Assembly (NCBI RefSeq): GCF_004296405.1
Contig: NZ_PSRR01000048.1
Location: forward strand, 1-36,231
Direction of reading: 5' to 3'
Origin: Bradyrhizobium sp. Leo170
Lineage (GTDB): Bacteria; Pseudomonadota; Alphaproteobacteria; Rhizobiales; Xanthobacteraceae
DNA: 36,231 bases
Shown here: in pieces, positions 14,690 through 22,913 of the stretch
Layout: each line of letters begins with the position of its first letter
How positions within the stretch are numbered: position 1 is the first letter of the stretch
Notes under the pieces: generated by a model
Seen by the model: the letters and a program-made list of their open reading frames with translations, nothing else
Database searches by the model: none
Told to the model about the DNA's origin: nothing
Program-made: the position numbers and the translations under genes

Positions 14690-14711
14690 ATATCCAGATT
14701 TATGGAAATAT
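14688..14711. promoter_or_regulatory. Palindrome at the arsR start, candidate ArsR operator
   Basis: ATATATCC (14688-14695) and GGAAATAT (14704-14711) form an inverted repeat with one mismatch and an 8-bp spacer, overlapping the arsR start codon. A related site, TATTTC-N10-GAAATA, is at 14765-14786, nearer the divergent gene. Both contain the half-site ATATTTCC or a close variant, and both are AT-rich in a GC-rich genome. Confidence 0.55.
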
Positions 14712-14764
14712 CGGATGGAGTCAACTCAAAAAATCCGCGTGCAAGGAGACCGGTGGACCGGCAC

Positions 14765-14786
14765 TATTTCCAATATTCCAGAAATA
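14765..14786. promoter_or_regulatory. Second AT-rich palindrome, candidate operator of the rightward arsR
   Basis: TATTTC at 14765-14770 pairs with GAAATA at 14781-14786. Just downstream, TTGACA at 14791-14796 is a consensus -35; a -10 17 bp further (CATCCT, 14814-14819) is poor. If that promoter is used, transcription begins almost at the GTG at 14827 and the message would be leaderless. Confidence 0.45.
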
Positions 14787-14826
14787 CAGTTTGACAAATA
14801 CACTGTCCGCGCTCATCCTGCACTTC

Positions 14827-15144
14827 GTGAAGATCGATGATGCAGTAGCCCGCCTCGAAGCGCTAGGCAACCCGACCAGGTTGAAAATCTATCGCGCGCT
14901 GGTCCGCGCCGGACGTGCAGGCATGCCGGTCGGGCGCCTGCAGGAGCGGCTCAAGGTTCCGGCCTCGACACTGTCGCACCATATCAAGACGCTCGTCTCC
15001 GTCGGTCTGATCTCGCAGGTGCGCGAGAGCACGACGCTGGTTTGCCACGCCGAATACGACACCATGCAGGGTTTGGTGGATTTCCTCGTTGCCGAGTGCT
15101 GCGTCGACGAGACCCAATGCGAGAAAGCGCAGACAGCGGCCTGA
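14827..15144 (+). CDS. ArsR-family repressor (rightward operon)
   Basis: A 105-residue winged-helix protein. The core is AVARLEALGNPTRLKIYRAL, the recognition region LKVPASTLSHHIKTLVSVGLIS, and the wing RESTTLVCHAEYD. The C-terminal VAECCVDETQC gives CC-x5-C, the arsenite-binding spacing known from Acidithiobacillus ferrooxidans ArsR (Cys95, 96, 102). I start at GTG 14827, where family similarity begins; no Shine-Dalgarno is visible, so leaderless translation is possible. The frame is open further upstream through the promoter region, which I reject as coding. It is divergent from the other arsR and followed after 47 bp by the flavoprotein gene, so it probably governs flavoprotein and MFS expression. 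Confidence 0.88.
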   Translation: MKIDDAVARLEALGNPTRLKIYRALVRAGRAGMPVGRLQERLKVPASTLSHHIKTLVSVGLISQVRESTTLVCHAEYDTMQGLVDFLVAECCVDETQCEKAQTAA

Positions 15145-15191
15145 TTTTTTTGCCAACTCATTCGATAATTCTAGAAGGATAGGAGCGGGAA

Positions 15192-16562
15192 ATGAGCGCA
15201 GGAAAGACGGTCGCGATCATAGGAGCCGGCCCCGTCGGCCTGGCTGCGGCCGCGCACGTGTTAGAGCGCGGCATGACGCCCGTCGTGCTCGAGTCCGGAC
15301 CAGAAGCCGGACATGCGGTCCGTCAATGGCAACACGTCCAGCTCTTTTCACCTTGGGAATACAACGTCGACCGGGCCGCCGCACGGTTGCTCGCGCCAAC
15401 AGGCTGGAATTCGCCGGACCCACAGGTCTATCCGACCGGCGGCGAACTCCTGGCCCAGTATCTTGTACCGCTCGCGACGCGCACGCACCTGAAGGACACT
15501 ATCCGCACATCGAGCCGCGTCACCGCCATTGCCCGTGCCGGCTTTGACAAGGCGAGGACGAAGGGCCGAGAGGCTGCACCCTTTGAGATACGCTACCAGA
15601 ACGGCAAGGGGCCTGAGACCCTCCGCGCCGATGCCGTCATCGACGCATCCGGAACGTGGTTCTCGCCGAATCCCGCCGGCGCCAACGGCCTTCCGGCGAT
15701 CGGCGAACGAGAGGCCCAAGCGAAGATCGCCTACGGCATGCCGGACGTGCTCGGCAAAGACCGCGACCGCTACGCTGGCAAAGCCGTCGCCGTACTTGGC
15801 GCGGGACATTCGGCGATCGGTACCCTGACCGACCTGGCGACGCTGGCCCGTCAGGTGCCGGGCACCCGCCCGATCTTGCTGCTCCGCGGCAATGATCCTG
15901 CCAAAACCTTCGGAGGCGGCGCGAACGACAAGCTGGCGGCGCGTGGCGAACTCGGCACCCACTTCGCCTCGCTGGTCGCATCAGGCCAGGTGCAGGTTGA
16001 GGCCGAATTTTCCGTCTCGGCGATCTCGCCGATCGACGGCCGGCTTCGGATCGCGACTTCGTCAGCCTGCTGTGGACGCAGCGTCGTCGCCGACGAGCTG
16101 GTCATCACAACCGGCTTCCGTCCGGACCACTCCTTCCTCAGCGAGATTCGGCTCCGGCTCGATGCCGCGATCGAGGCGCCGGTCGCGCTCGCACCGCTGA
16201 TCGATCCCAACGAGCACTCCTGCGGCACCGTGCGCCCGCACGGCGCGCGCGAACTGCAGCAGGACGATCCGGGCTTCTACTTCGCCGGCATGAAATCCTA
16301 CGGTCGGGCGCCAACCTTCCTGATGATCACCGGCTACGAACAGGTGCGCTCGATCGCCGCCAATATCGCTGGCGACAAAGAAGCCGCCGAGCGCGTCGAA
16401 CTCGAACTCCCCGAAACCGGCGTCTGCACGCGCGGCGGCGTTGACGGCGGGATCGCTGCATCCGGCTGCTGCGGCGGGCCGGCACCGGCCGGCATCGACG
16501 CCTGCTGCTCCGACGATGCCGTGGCGAAGGCCGCCGGCAAGTCCGGATGCGGCTGCTCCTGA
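15192..16562 (+). CDS. FAD/NAD(P)-dependent oxidoreductase with Cys-rich tail, ars-linked
   Basis: A 456-residue flavoprotein with two dinucleotide-binding motifs: GAGPVG at residues 11-16 in VAIIGAGPVGLAAAAHVLE, and GAGHSAIG at 203-210. This is the plan of flavin monooxygenases and thioredoxin-reductase-like proteins. An internal CC pair occurs in SSACCGRS, and the last about 33 residues carry SGCCGG, ACCSDD and GCGCS, three vicinal or near-vicinal pairs suited to binding As(III). The ATG at 15192 has GGAG 6 bases upstream. Its place between an arsR and an MFS gene suggests arsenical metabolism, as proposed for the ArsO group, but the substrate is unknown. The Cys tail is not part of the usual fold and may be a metalloid-capture appendage (inference). 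Confidence 0.82.
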   Translation: MSAGKTVAIIGAGPVGLAAAAHVLERGMTPVVLESGPEAGHAVRQWQHVQLFSPWEYNVDRAAARLLAPTGWNSPDPQVYPTGGELLAQYLVPLATRTHLKDTIRTSSRVTAIARAGFDKARTKGREAAPFEIRYQNGKGPETLRADAVIDASGTWFSPNPAGANGLPAIGEREAQAKIAYGMPDVLGKDRDRYAGKAVAVLGAGHSAIGTLTDLATLARQVPGTRPILLLRGNDPAKTFGGGANDKLAARGELGTHFASLVASGQVQVEAEFSVSAISPIDGRLRIATSSACCGRSVVADELVITTGFRPDHSFLSEIRLRLDAAIEAPVALAPLIDPNEHSCGTVRPHGARELQQDDPGFYFAGMKSYGRAPTFLMITGYEQVRSIAANIAGDKEAAERVELELPETGVCTRGGVDGGIAASGCCGGPAPAGIDACCSDDAVAKAAGKSGCGCS

Positions 16563-16572
16563 GGACGCGGAA

Positions 16573-17760
16573 GTGGACAGACAACGCTTGCGGGTGGTCG
16601 CCGCGCTTGGGACCGCCCAAACGCTGGCCTGGGGATCGAGCTATTATCTGCCGGCGATCCTGGCAGATCCGATCGCCCGCGATCTCGGAATTTCGACCAA
16701 CTGGTTCTTCGCGGCCTTCTCGACGTCCCTTGTCATCTCCGGATTACTGGGTCCACGCGTCGGCCGCCAGATCGACCGCGTCGGAGGGAGGCAGGTCCTC
16801 TGTATCTCGAATGTGGTTCTTGCAGCCGGGCTCGCGTTGCTTGGCGCATCGGCTTCTGTGTGGGCGATGTCGGCGGCGTGGCTCCTGCTCGGCATCGGCA
16901 TGGGCCTCGGACTCTACGATGCGGCGTTTGGAGCGTTGGGACGCATCTACGGCAGCGACGCACGCGCCTCGATCACCGGCATCACGCTGATTGCCGGCTT
17001 TGCCAGTACCGTCGGCTGGCCACTGAGTTCGTTCGGGCTCGAGACGATCGGTTGGCGGGAAACCTGCTACGCTTGGGCGATCGCGCACGTCGTTATCGGT
17101 CTACCCCTCAATCTCGCGCTGCCCAGCGCGGCAAAACCGGTCCGCTCAGAAGGACCCGTGACGAAGCCGCATATTCCGATCGACCGAACCATGGTCCTGC
17201 TCTCATTCGCGTTCGCGGCCGCTTGGACGGTGACATCGGCGATGGCCGCGCATCTGCCACGGATCGTCGAAGCATTCGGTGCGACGCCAGCGCAGGCGGT
17301 GTTCGCCGGCATGATGATCGGACCCGCCCAAGTCGCAGCCCGTATGATAGAAGCAAGCCTTCTTAATCGTTTTCACCCGCTCGTCTCGACACGACTTGCC
17401 TGTATCACTCATCCCATCGGAGCGTGCGCAATCGGCATTTTCGGCGGTGGTGCGGCCGCCGCTTTCGCTCTGCTACATGGGGCCGGCAATGGTATCCTGA
17501 CCATCGCACGGGGAACGCTCCCGTTGGCGATTTTCGGACCGGAGAACTACGCCTATCGGCTTGGCTTGATCGGCGCACCATCCCGCATTTGCCAAGCGTT
17601 CGCGCCCCTTGGGTTCGGACTGCTTATAGATACCCTAGGCCGATCGATAGTGATCGTATCGGCCGGACTGAGTCTTTCGGCACTAATAGCACTCTTGTCG
17701 CGCCCCCAATCTTCGGCGGTTAAAGCCACAGCGCAGCCGCCCGTGGATAGCGCCACCTGA
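16573..17760 (+). CDS. MFS transporter of the ars cluster
   Basis: A 395-residue, about 12-helix permease. The N-terminal half has AALGTAQTLAWGSSYYLPAIL, the loop-2/3 motif GPRVGRQIDRVGGRQVL, and later GIGMGLGLYDAAFGALGRIYG; the C-terminal half begins near IPIDRTMVLLSFAFAAAW. I start at GTG 16573, 10 bp after the flavoprotein stop, where family-like sequence begins. An in-frame ATG at 16441 would overlap the flavoprotein gene by 122 bp and add a low-complexity Ala/Pro leader. Arsenite or organoarsenical efflux is suggested by context (MFS exporters such as ArsK and ArsJ are known from ars operons), but I cannot assign it to a named subfamily. Confidence 0.82.
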   Translation: MDRQRLRVVAALGTAQTLAWGSSYYLPAILADPIARDLGISTNWFFAAFSTSLVISGLLGPRVGRQIDRVGGRQVLCISNVVLAAGLALLGASASVWAMSAAWLLLGIGMGLGLYDAAFGALGRIYGSDARASITGITLIAGFASTVGWPLSSFGLETIGWRETCYAWAIAHVVIGLPLNLALPSAAKPVRSEGPVTKPHIPIDRTMVLLSFAFAAAWTVTSAMAAHLPRIVEAFGATPAQAVFAGMMIGPAQVAARMIEASLLNRFHPLVSTRLACITHPIGACAIGIFGGGAAAAFALLHGAGNGILTIARGTLPLAIFGPENYAYRLGLIGAPSRICQAFAPLGFGLLIDTLGRSIVIVSAGLSLSALIALLSRPQSSAVKATAQPPVDSAT

Positions 17761-17809
17761 TCGGTGATCCGTGACGCATGCCGGGCTGGCGCTGCGGCTC
17801 GGACGGTCA

Positions 17810-17885
17810 TGCGCGGCCTCGCGCCGCGCATTCACACTCTGCCTCGGTTGGCCAAGACGCGGATGGCCGGGTCAAGCCCGGCCAT
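17810..17885. terminator. Two GC-rich hairpins between convergent genes
   Basis: TGCGCGGC 17810-17817 pairs with GCCGCGCA 17823-17830, and ATGGCCGGG 17863-17871 pairs perfectly with CCCGGCCAT 17877-17885. They lie between the MFS stop (17760) and the end of the convergent decarboxylase gene (17919). The second, with its TCAAG loop, is a unit I recall as a frequent intergenic repeat in this genus. No T tract. Confidence 0.55.
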
Positions 17886-17918
17886 GACGAGATCGGGAGT
17901 CTCGCGCCGCCGCCTTCG

Positions 17919-18659
17919 TCACTTCGCCATATAATCGAACGCCACCGTGCCGAGCCCCAGCGTCAGGTCCGCCTTGAAATGCAGGGCGGAGACGACCTCG
18001 CGCACCGGCAGGCGCGCGACGTCGCAGAGCGCGTGCGGAAACAGGCCGAGGGCGGCAGGACCGGTCCAGGCTTCCTTCAGCGTGATGTCTTCGAGATGAA
18101 AGCGTACGAGTTCGCAGATGCGCGGGCTGCCGTCAACATGCGGGATGATTTTCAGGATGAAGTTCGGCGCCTTCATGCTCTTCAGCACGGCGTCATGATC
18201 GACGGGGCGGTGCTTATAGCCCATGGTGCCGGAGGCGCAGAGCACCGAGCCGTAATGCAGCGTGCCGACCAGCACGTCGCTCTCGACCTCGATCTTCGGC
18301 CTCGCCAGTTTCTTCGGAAATCCCCAGAGCTCGCGGCCGCCGGCGATCGGCCCTTCGTCGTCCAGATACATCGCGTGGGTGTAAGCCCCTTCCTCCCCTT
18401 TCAGGCGAACGGGGATCACCTGACCGGTCTCGGTGTAGTCGCCGAAGCCGGTGGAGTCGGGCATCCGGATGAACTCATATTTCACCACGGGCTCGGCGAC
18501 CTCGAGCGGCTCCGGCACCACGGCGGCGAGCGCTTCGGGATCGGTCCTGTAAGTGATGACGAAATATTCGCGGTTGAAGAAGCGATAGGGCCCCGGCGGA
18601 AACGCGGGGCTGGTGAGCGGCATCGAATAGGCACTTCGCCTGACGTCGTCGATCTTCAT
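17919..18659 (-). CDS. adc: Acetoacetate decarboxylase family protein
   Basis: A 246-residue protein of exact family length. The Schiff-base lysine pair lies in [18 protein letters not shown]. Other family marks are the opening [32 protein letters not shown], and [13 protein letters not shown]. Clostridial Adc converts acetoacetate to acetone and CO2 through a lysine imine; in rhizobia the physiological substrate is less clear. It is probably monocistronic, with the Pro-rich small gene 123 bp upstream on the same strand. A link to PHB/acetoacetate turnover is possible but not shown by neighbours. Confidence 0.93.
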   Translation of the reverse strand: MKIDDVRRSAYSMPLTSPAFPPGPYRFFNREYFVITYRTDPEALAAVVPEPLEVAEPVVKYEFIRMPDSTGFGDYTETGQVIPVRLKGEEGAYTHAMYLDDEGPIAGGRELWGFPKKLARPKIEVESDVLVGTLHYGSVLCASGTMGYKHRPVDHDAVLKSMKAPNFILKIIPHVDGSPRICELVRFHLEDITLKEAWTGPAALGLFPHALCDVARLPVREVVSALHFKADLTLGLGTVAFDYMAK

Positions 18660-18782
18660 CTGCTGACCCCATAGGTCGTTGGCGTGTCGCTGGCGACCAG
18701 GATTATGCGGCGGCAGAGGGACGCAGGCGAGACTGTAAATTCGGCAGGGTCCGTTCAGGCCGGTCCCGGGAACGCGAGGAAA

Positions 18783-19109
18783 TCACTTCTGCTGGACCGG
18801 CGGCGCGGTCTTTTCCGCGGGCGCGGGTGGCAGCGCGGGCTGCGCGCCGGCCTTCTGTGCCTGCGGGTCGGGACGTGCGGGTTCGGGCGCCGGCGTGGTC
18901 GGCCGCTCGCCGCCCGGCTTTGATTCGGCTGGCTTCGTCTGCGGCTCGGGCGGGGACGACTGCACTGGCGGCGTTGCCTGCGCCACCTCCTCGGATTGGC
19001 GCGCGGCAATCTCGACCAGCGAAGCGGTCGAAATCACAAGTCCGCCCACAAACAGGGCGGATGCGATCAGAAGATCCTTCCTGTATCTGCGCTGCCTGTC
19101 GGTCGTCAT
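18783..19109 (-). CDS. Membrane-anchored Pro-rich protein, function unknown
   Basis: A 108-residue protein with a basic N-terminus (MTTDRQRRYRKD), one membrane helix (LLIASALFVGGLVISTASLVEIA), and then a low-complexity Pro/Ala/Glu/Gln region of about 70 residues to the end (ATPPVQSSPPEPQTKPAE and similar). Positive-inside topology puts the Pro-rich part in the periplasm, where it could act as a spacer through the peptidoglycan in the manner of TonB linkers, but it has no TonB C-terminal domain. I recognise no family. No strong ribosome site is visible. Codon use resembles neighbouring genes. Confidence 0.65.
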   Translation of the reverse strand: MTTDRQRRYRKDLLIASALFVGGLVISTASLVEIAARQSEEVAQATPPVQSSPPEPQTKPAESKPGGERPTTPAPEPARPDPQAQKAGAQPALPPAPAEKTAPPVQQK

Positions 19110-19211
19110 CTCGTTCTACCCGCGTCATTGTCCGCGGAGTCAACGATCCCGGCGAGGCCTGGTTCCGCTCGCAGGGCGGCTGGAGTCGTGCCGACTTACG
19201 GCCTGTAGCTT

Positions 19212-19304
19212 GTAGCCCGGGTGGAGCGGAACGCGTAACCCGGGAAATCTGTACCGGCGTTTGCGAACGGCCCCGGGTTACGCGTTCCGCTCCACCCGGG
19301 CTAC
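19212..19304. repeat. Intergenic palindromic repeat element, copy 2
   Basis: This is a near-perfect 93-bp palindrome. GTAGCCCGGGTGGAGCGGAA begins the left arm and its complement ends at 19304; inner arms CGCGTAACCCGGG / CCCGGGTTACGCG flank a short centre. It is better preserved than the copy at 2189-2313. It follows the end of the ABC exporter and could also act as its terminator. Confidence 0.8.
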
Positions 19305-19308
19305 GGTG

Positions 19309-21012
19309 CTAATCCTTTAACAGCGGCGCCAATGCGGGAATCCCTGGGGTGCGGGATTGCCCGGGATCGCTTAAGTCCACGACATTGTCCGCCTCGCCAA
19401 GAACGGACCTTCGGTGCGTGATGGCCAGCACCGTGACATCGCGAACGAGGGTACGAACGTGGTTCATGATGTCCCGCTCGGTTGCGTCATCGAGCGCAGA
19501 GCTCGCCTCGTCGAGGAAAAGAACGGTCGGGTTGCCATACAAAGCGCGGGCGATCGCGATGCGCTGGCGCTCTCCGCCCGATAGCTTCAGGCCGCGTTCG
19601 CCGACCCTGGTCTCGAAGCCCTCCGGGAGCGCATCGATGAACGACAGGATAGCCGCCTTTTCCGAGACGTCACGAAGCCGGGCCTCATCTCGTGTGCGGC
19701 CCAGAATGATGTTGTCTGCAAGGCTTTCGTTGAGCAGCACGACGTCCTGAGGCACAACCGCTATGGCGCGGTACCAGTCAGCGCGCGCGATGCGCAGGAG
19801 ATCGATGTCGTCGACGAGAATGCGACCTGAATGCGGCTCGATGGATTTCAGCGCGAGCTTGAAGATGGTCGACTTTCCGGAGCCGGTCTCGCCTACGATA
19901 AACGTGATGGAGCCGCGGCTCGCCGTAAAGCTGATCCCATCGACCCCACGACCGTTGCCGTAATCGTACCTGATATCGTCGAAGATGATGCGTCCCTCTC
20001 GGGGGACGAAGGTCTCTGCATGCAAGGATTCACTCTCTTCGGGAGCCCGCCACATGTCGGCGAGCGGGATGAGTTGCGCCCGGGAACGCGCGAAACTATC
20101 CATCGTCTGGGCGATCATCTCGAAAGGCAGGTTGAGCTGGAGCAACAGGGCGTTGAACAGCACGATATCGCCGACCGTCGTCGCTCCGGCCTGATAGCGA
20201 GGCAGCAACAGCAGGAAATTGACGGCGAATTGGATCGAGAGACCCAGGCCCAACAGGGCCGACGAGCCGGCGCGACGGAATGTGTAAGCCCGCCAGCTAT
20301 CCTTTACCGCACGAGCCTTCTCGGTAAAGCGGCTGCTCATCCATGCATGACTGCCGAGATGACGCAACGTCTCCATCGCGTTCATCGCGTTGCCGACGAA
20401 TCGAGCATTTTCCTGCGCAGCCGAGACGGCAGCGTCGAGAAGGGCCTGCGATCGACGCGTCGAGACGAATGTCATCGTGATCATGGCGGCGCCGTAAGCG
20501 GCGACGATCGCCACGACCTCGATACTCAAGAGAGCGCCGAGGGTGACGAGCGTGAGGGCGATCTGCGTCGCGCCCGGGATGAACACGATCAGCGCGATGT
20601 GCATGATCGTCGTCAGTGCGCCGCGCCCCTGGGCGCCGGCAGTCTGGATCTCGGCCGGGTTATGCTCGACGAAGAAGTCGGATCTTTTCCTCAAGATGCG
20701 TTCGAAGAACCGCGTGCTTACGATGAATCCGAGGTTTTCGGCCGTCATCACCGACAGATGTTACACCGCGCGCTGCAGCGCCGAGGCCAGTCCCACCAGC
20801 GCCGCGTAGAGCAGGAACGCCCATAGAAGGTCCGAGACGGCCGTCTCCTTGGTCAGCCGGTCCACCAGGCGGGAGAACAGGTACGGCGCAGCGATGCCGC
20901 TCGCGCTCGACAGGAAAACGATCGCCGCCACCAGCGACAGCGCCCGCCAGTCGGATTTCCAGTAGGCATGGAAGATTTCGGCGATAGGGGCGTTGCTCGC
21001 GGGCTTGGTCAT
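19309..21012 (-). pseudogene. ABC-type exporter half-transporter, split by an in-frame TAA
   Basis: One reading frame runs from the ATG at 21012 to 19309 but is broken by TAA at 20761-20763. Before the stop are 83 residues with the first two membrane helices (ALSLVAAIVFLSSASGIAAP; LLWAFLLYAALVGLASALQ). After it, HLSV and then MTAENLGFIVSTRFFERIL resume in the same frame and give 480 residues with the remaining helices and a full ATPase domain: Walker A GETGSGKST, Q-loop VVPQD, signature LSGGERQR, Walker B TVLFLDEA, switch His in AITHR. Joined, they make about 567 residues, normal for an ABCB/Atm1-type half transporter. A CAA-to-TAA change is the simplest cause. GTG/ATG codons at 20751/20748 could restart translation but would yield a transporter missing two helices. 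Substrate unknown. Confidence 0.82.
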
Positions 21013-21063
21013 AAGTTTCTGATTTGGAGCGATTCACGCAAATTTCGATTGGCCAATTCTGTC

Positions 21064-21282
21064 TCAGAGACCATGACCGATCAACGACGGTGGCGACGGC
21101 TTTAGGAAAAAAGTTGCTTCTGTCCGATCGTGGGCGAACGTTCGCTTCTGGACGCAAACCAGGCATTCGCCGCCTTCGCAACGGAAGCATGCCGATCGCA
21201 TCGATGCGATGACCTCGGGCATCAGGCAGATGCCCGCACCGCAGTCCGTACTGAACACCGCGAACGGTGTGAAGCTGATCAC
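21064..21282 (-). CDS. Six-cysteine small protein upstream of the ABC exporter (tentative)
   Basis: A 72-codon frame from GTG 21282 ends 51 bp before the ABC exporter start. It contains C14-x4-C19 and then C32-x2-C35-x4-C40-x2-C43 (SACFRCEGGECLVCVQK). Six cysteines in 30 residues is far above chance, and the spacing resembles a metal or Fe-S ligand set (C-x4-C-x2-C occurs in plant-type ferredoxins) or a disulfide-rich exported peptide. Third-position GC is high through the Cys region and falls near the C-terminus. The ribosome site is weak (AGG 4 bases before GTG). I recognise no family. The rest of the 21013-21344 gap would hold the divergent promoters. Confidence 0.4.
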   Translation of the reverse strand: MISFTPFAVFSTDCGAGICLMPEVIASMRSACFRCEGGECLVCVQKRTFAHDRTEATFFLKPSPPSLIGHGL

Positions 21283-21344
21283 ATTGCCTGTGGGAGTTTC
21301 CTGTTAAATTGATGATGATCCATCCGATGCCGGAGGGCACGGCC

Positions 21345-22913
21345 ATGCAAAGCACAGCTTGTTTGGAATGGATACAGCGTTGGCGTAAGCGGGGATCGGT
21401 TGTTGCTTTTGTCGCCTGCTGCAGCATCTGCCTGATCTCGGCCTCTGCCACGTGTGCTGCCCAGGCTACATTCAAACCCGCGGATCAGCCTAACGGCACG
21501 CCATCGGAAGACCCGACAGCAAGCGCCGTCTTCATTGTCGACGCAAAAAAGTGCGAGAAGAAGGCTTCCGACGCCTGGTCGGAACCTGAGGTATGGGCAT
21601 GGCAACAAATCTGCCGGCATCTCAACGTCGATTTCGACGAGAAGGAAGCGAACGACTACGCGGACAGACAGGGGGACAAGGATTCACCCAAGCGCGATGC
21701 CGTGTACCGGCAGAAGCTTGAAGCTCTTCGAAAGGCGAACAATGAGAACCCCGAGAAGCTGGCCACCGACGAATCGCGAACGCTCAGCAGCAAATTTCTG
21801 GCGATGATTTTCGGCGACCCGGAATTGAGGCATCACACGTGGAACGTGCCGCTCAGGTTGTTCGGGTTCAGTACCGACCGACTCGTTATCGACACCGCGG
21901 CGCTGAAATCGCTGGATATACAAAACGCATACGTCGAGAGGTTCGTAATCCAGAATACGACCCTTGATGGTGATCTCAGGTTGGAGAACTCCCACTTGGC
22001 AAGCATCAAGATGCAATTGGTAGCGGCCAAGCATTTCCTGCTGAATAAAGTATCGGTTACCGCGAAGAAGGTCGGACCGGACCATGTGGGTCCCAATCCG
22101 CCGCCATTCGATGCAGAGAAGCCAGATGGAGCACTGACGATTCATACGGCACGGATCGAGGACCGGTTATCAATCTTGGAAGGGTCCTACGACGCCATCG
22201 ACTTGAAGCGCGTGAAAGTCGGCGACCTCTTCATCCATCAGCCTGACTGGAACCGCTCCAGGGACACCAATAAACCAGAGCTGAGCATCACTGAGTCCGT
22301 GGACCATGGGGTCTTCACCTTTCAGGTCAGCCCTGCGGGCGCATCGCCCCAGCGGATCAAGCTCGACCAGTTCATCTTCGCCAATGCCTATCTCGGTCCG
22401 GACCCGATGCCGGTCATCCGCGCCATGGATGCATACGCCGGGATCCGCACTAACGGCCGCCCGGACCTGGAGCCATATACGCTGATCGCCAAGTCATATG
22501 CACAACGGGGTGAAACCCACAACTCCGACAAAATCCTGATTGCCAAGAACAACCAAGACTGGCACTGGGCGGACATAGCGTCGCTGGATTTTGTTGGCCT
22601 CACTTTCACATGGCTTGTAGCCGATTACGGCTTCCATCCGGAAGTAGGCTTCTTGTGGATCCTCGGATTCGTGCTGCTTGGCTGGGGAATCTTCTGGCAC
22701 GCCTCCAATCGTCTGGCAGCAGGTTCGTACCAACCGAAAAGTCCTTTCCTGTTAGCTCTGGATTCAGTGATACCGGGCATCCACTTGGACAAGAGCCACC
22801 AAGATGTACGCTATGATGGATGGCCTCAGGGCATGCTCTATCTGCTCCGGATCCTTGGCGCCGTGCTGGTCTTCGTTGCCTTCAGCTATCTGCAGAAGAA
22901 GGTGCTAGGCTGA
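21345..22913 (+). CDS. Exported/membrane-anchored protein with C-terminal double-TM domain, function unknown
   Basis: A 522-residue protein. It has an N-terminal signal or anchor (GSVVAFVACCSICLISASATC), a charged region with SDAWSEPEVWAWQQICRHL, and a middle beta-rich stretch (LKSLDIQNAYVERFVIQNTTLDGDLRLENSHLA) that recalls pentapeptide-like or right-handed helix repeats. Near the C-terminus come PYTLIAKSYAQRGETHNSDKILIAKNNQ, a membrane segment (VGFLWILGFVLLGWGIFW), FLLALDSVIPGIHLD, and a last helix (LLRILGAVLVFVAFSY). That C-terminal plan occurs in a family of bacterial membrane proteins with no defined role. The ATG at 21345 has GGAGG 8 bases upstream; earlier in-frame ATGs from 21309 do not. 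Less GC-rich than its neighbours, hinting at transfer. Confidence 0.75.
   Translation: MQSTACLEWIQRWRKRGSVVAFVACCSICLISASATCAAQATFKPADQPNGTPSEDPTASAVFIVDAKKCEKKASDAWSEPEVWAWQQICRHLNVDFDEKEANDYADRQGDKDSPKRDAVYRQKLEALRKANNENPEKLATDESRTLSSKFLAMIFGDPELRHHTWNVPLRLFGFSTDRLVIDTAALKSLDIQNAYVERFVIQNTTLDGDLRLENSHLASIKMQLVAAKHFLLNKVSVTAKKVGPDHVGPNPPPFDAEKPDGALTIHTARIEDRLSILEGSYDAIDLKRVKVGDLFIHQPDWNRSRDTNKPELSITESVDHGVFTFQVSPAGASPQRIKLDQFIFANAYLGPDPMPVIRAMDAYAGIRTNGRPDLEPYTLIAKSYAQRGETHNSDKILIAKNNQDWHWADIASLDFVGLTFTWLVADYGFHPEVGFLWILGFVLLGWGIFWHASNRLAAGSYQPKSPFLLALDSVIPGIHLDKSHQDVRYDGWPQGMLYLLRILGAVLVFVAFSYLQKKVLG

Noticed and set aside
14547..14840. A plus-strand frame across the arsR promoter region
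   Set aside because: It overlaps the leftward arsR and the intergenic operators and has no family similarity.
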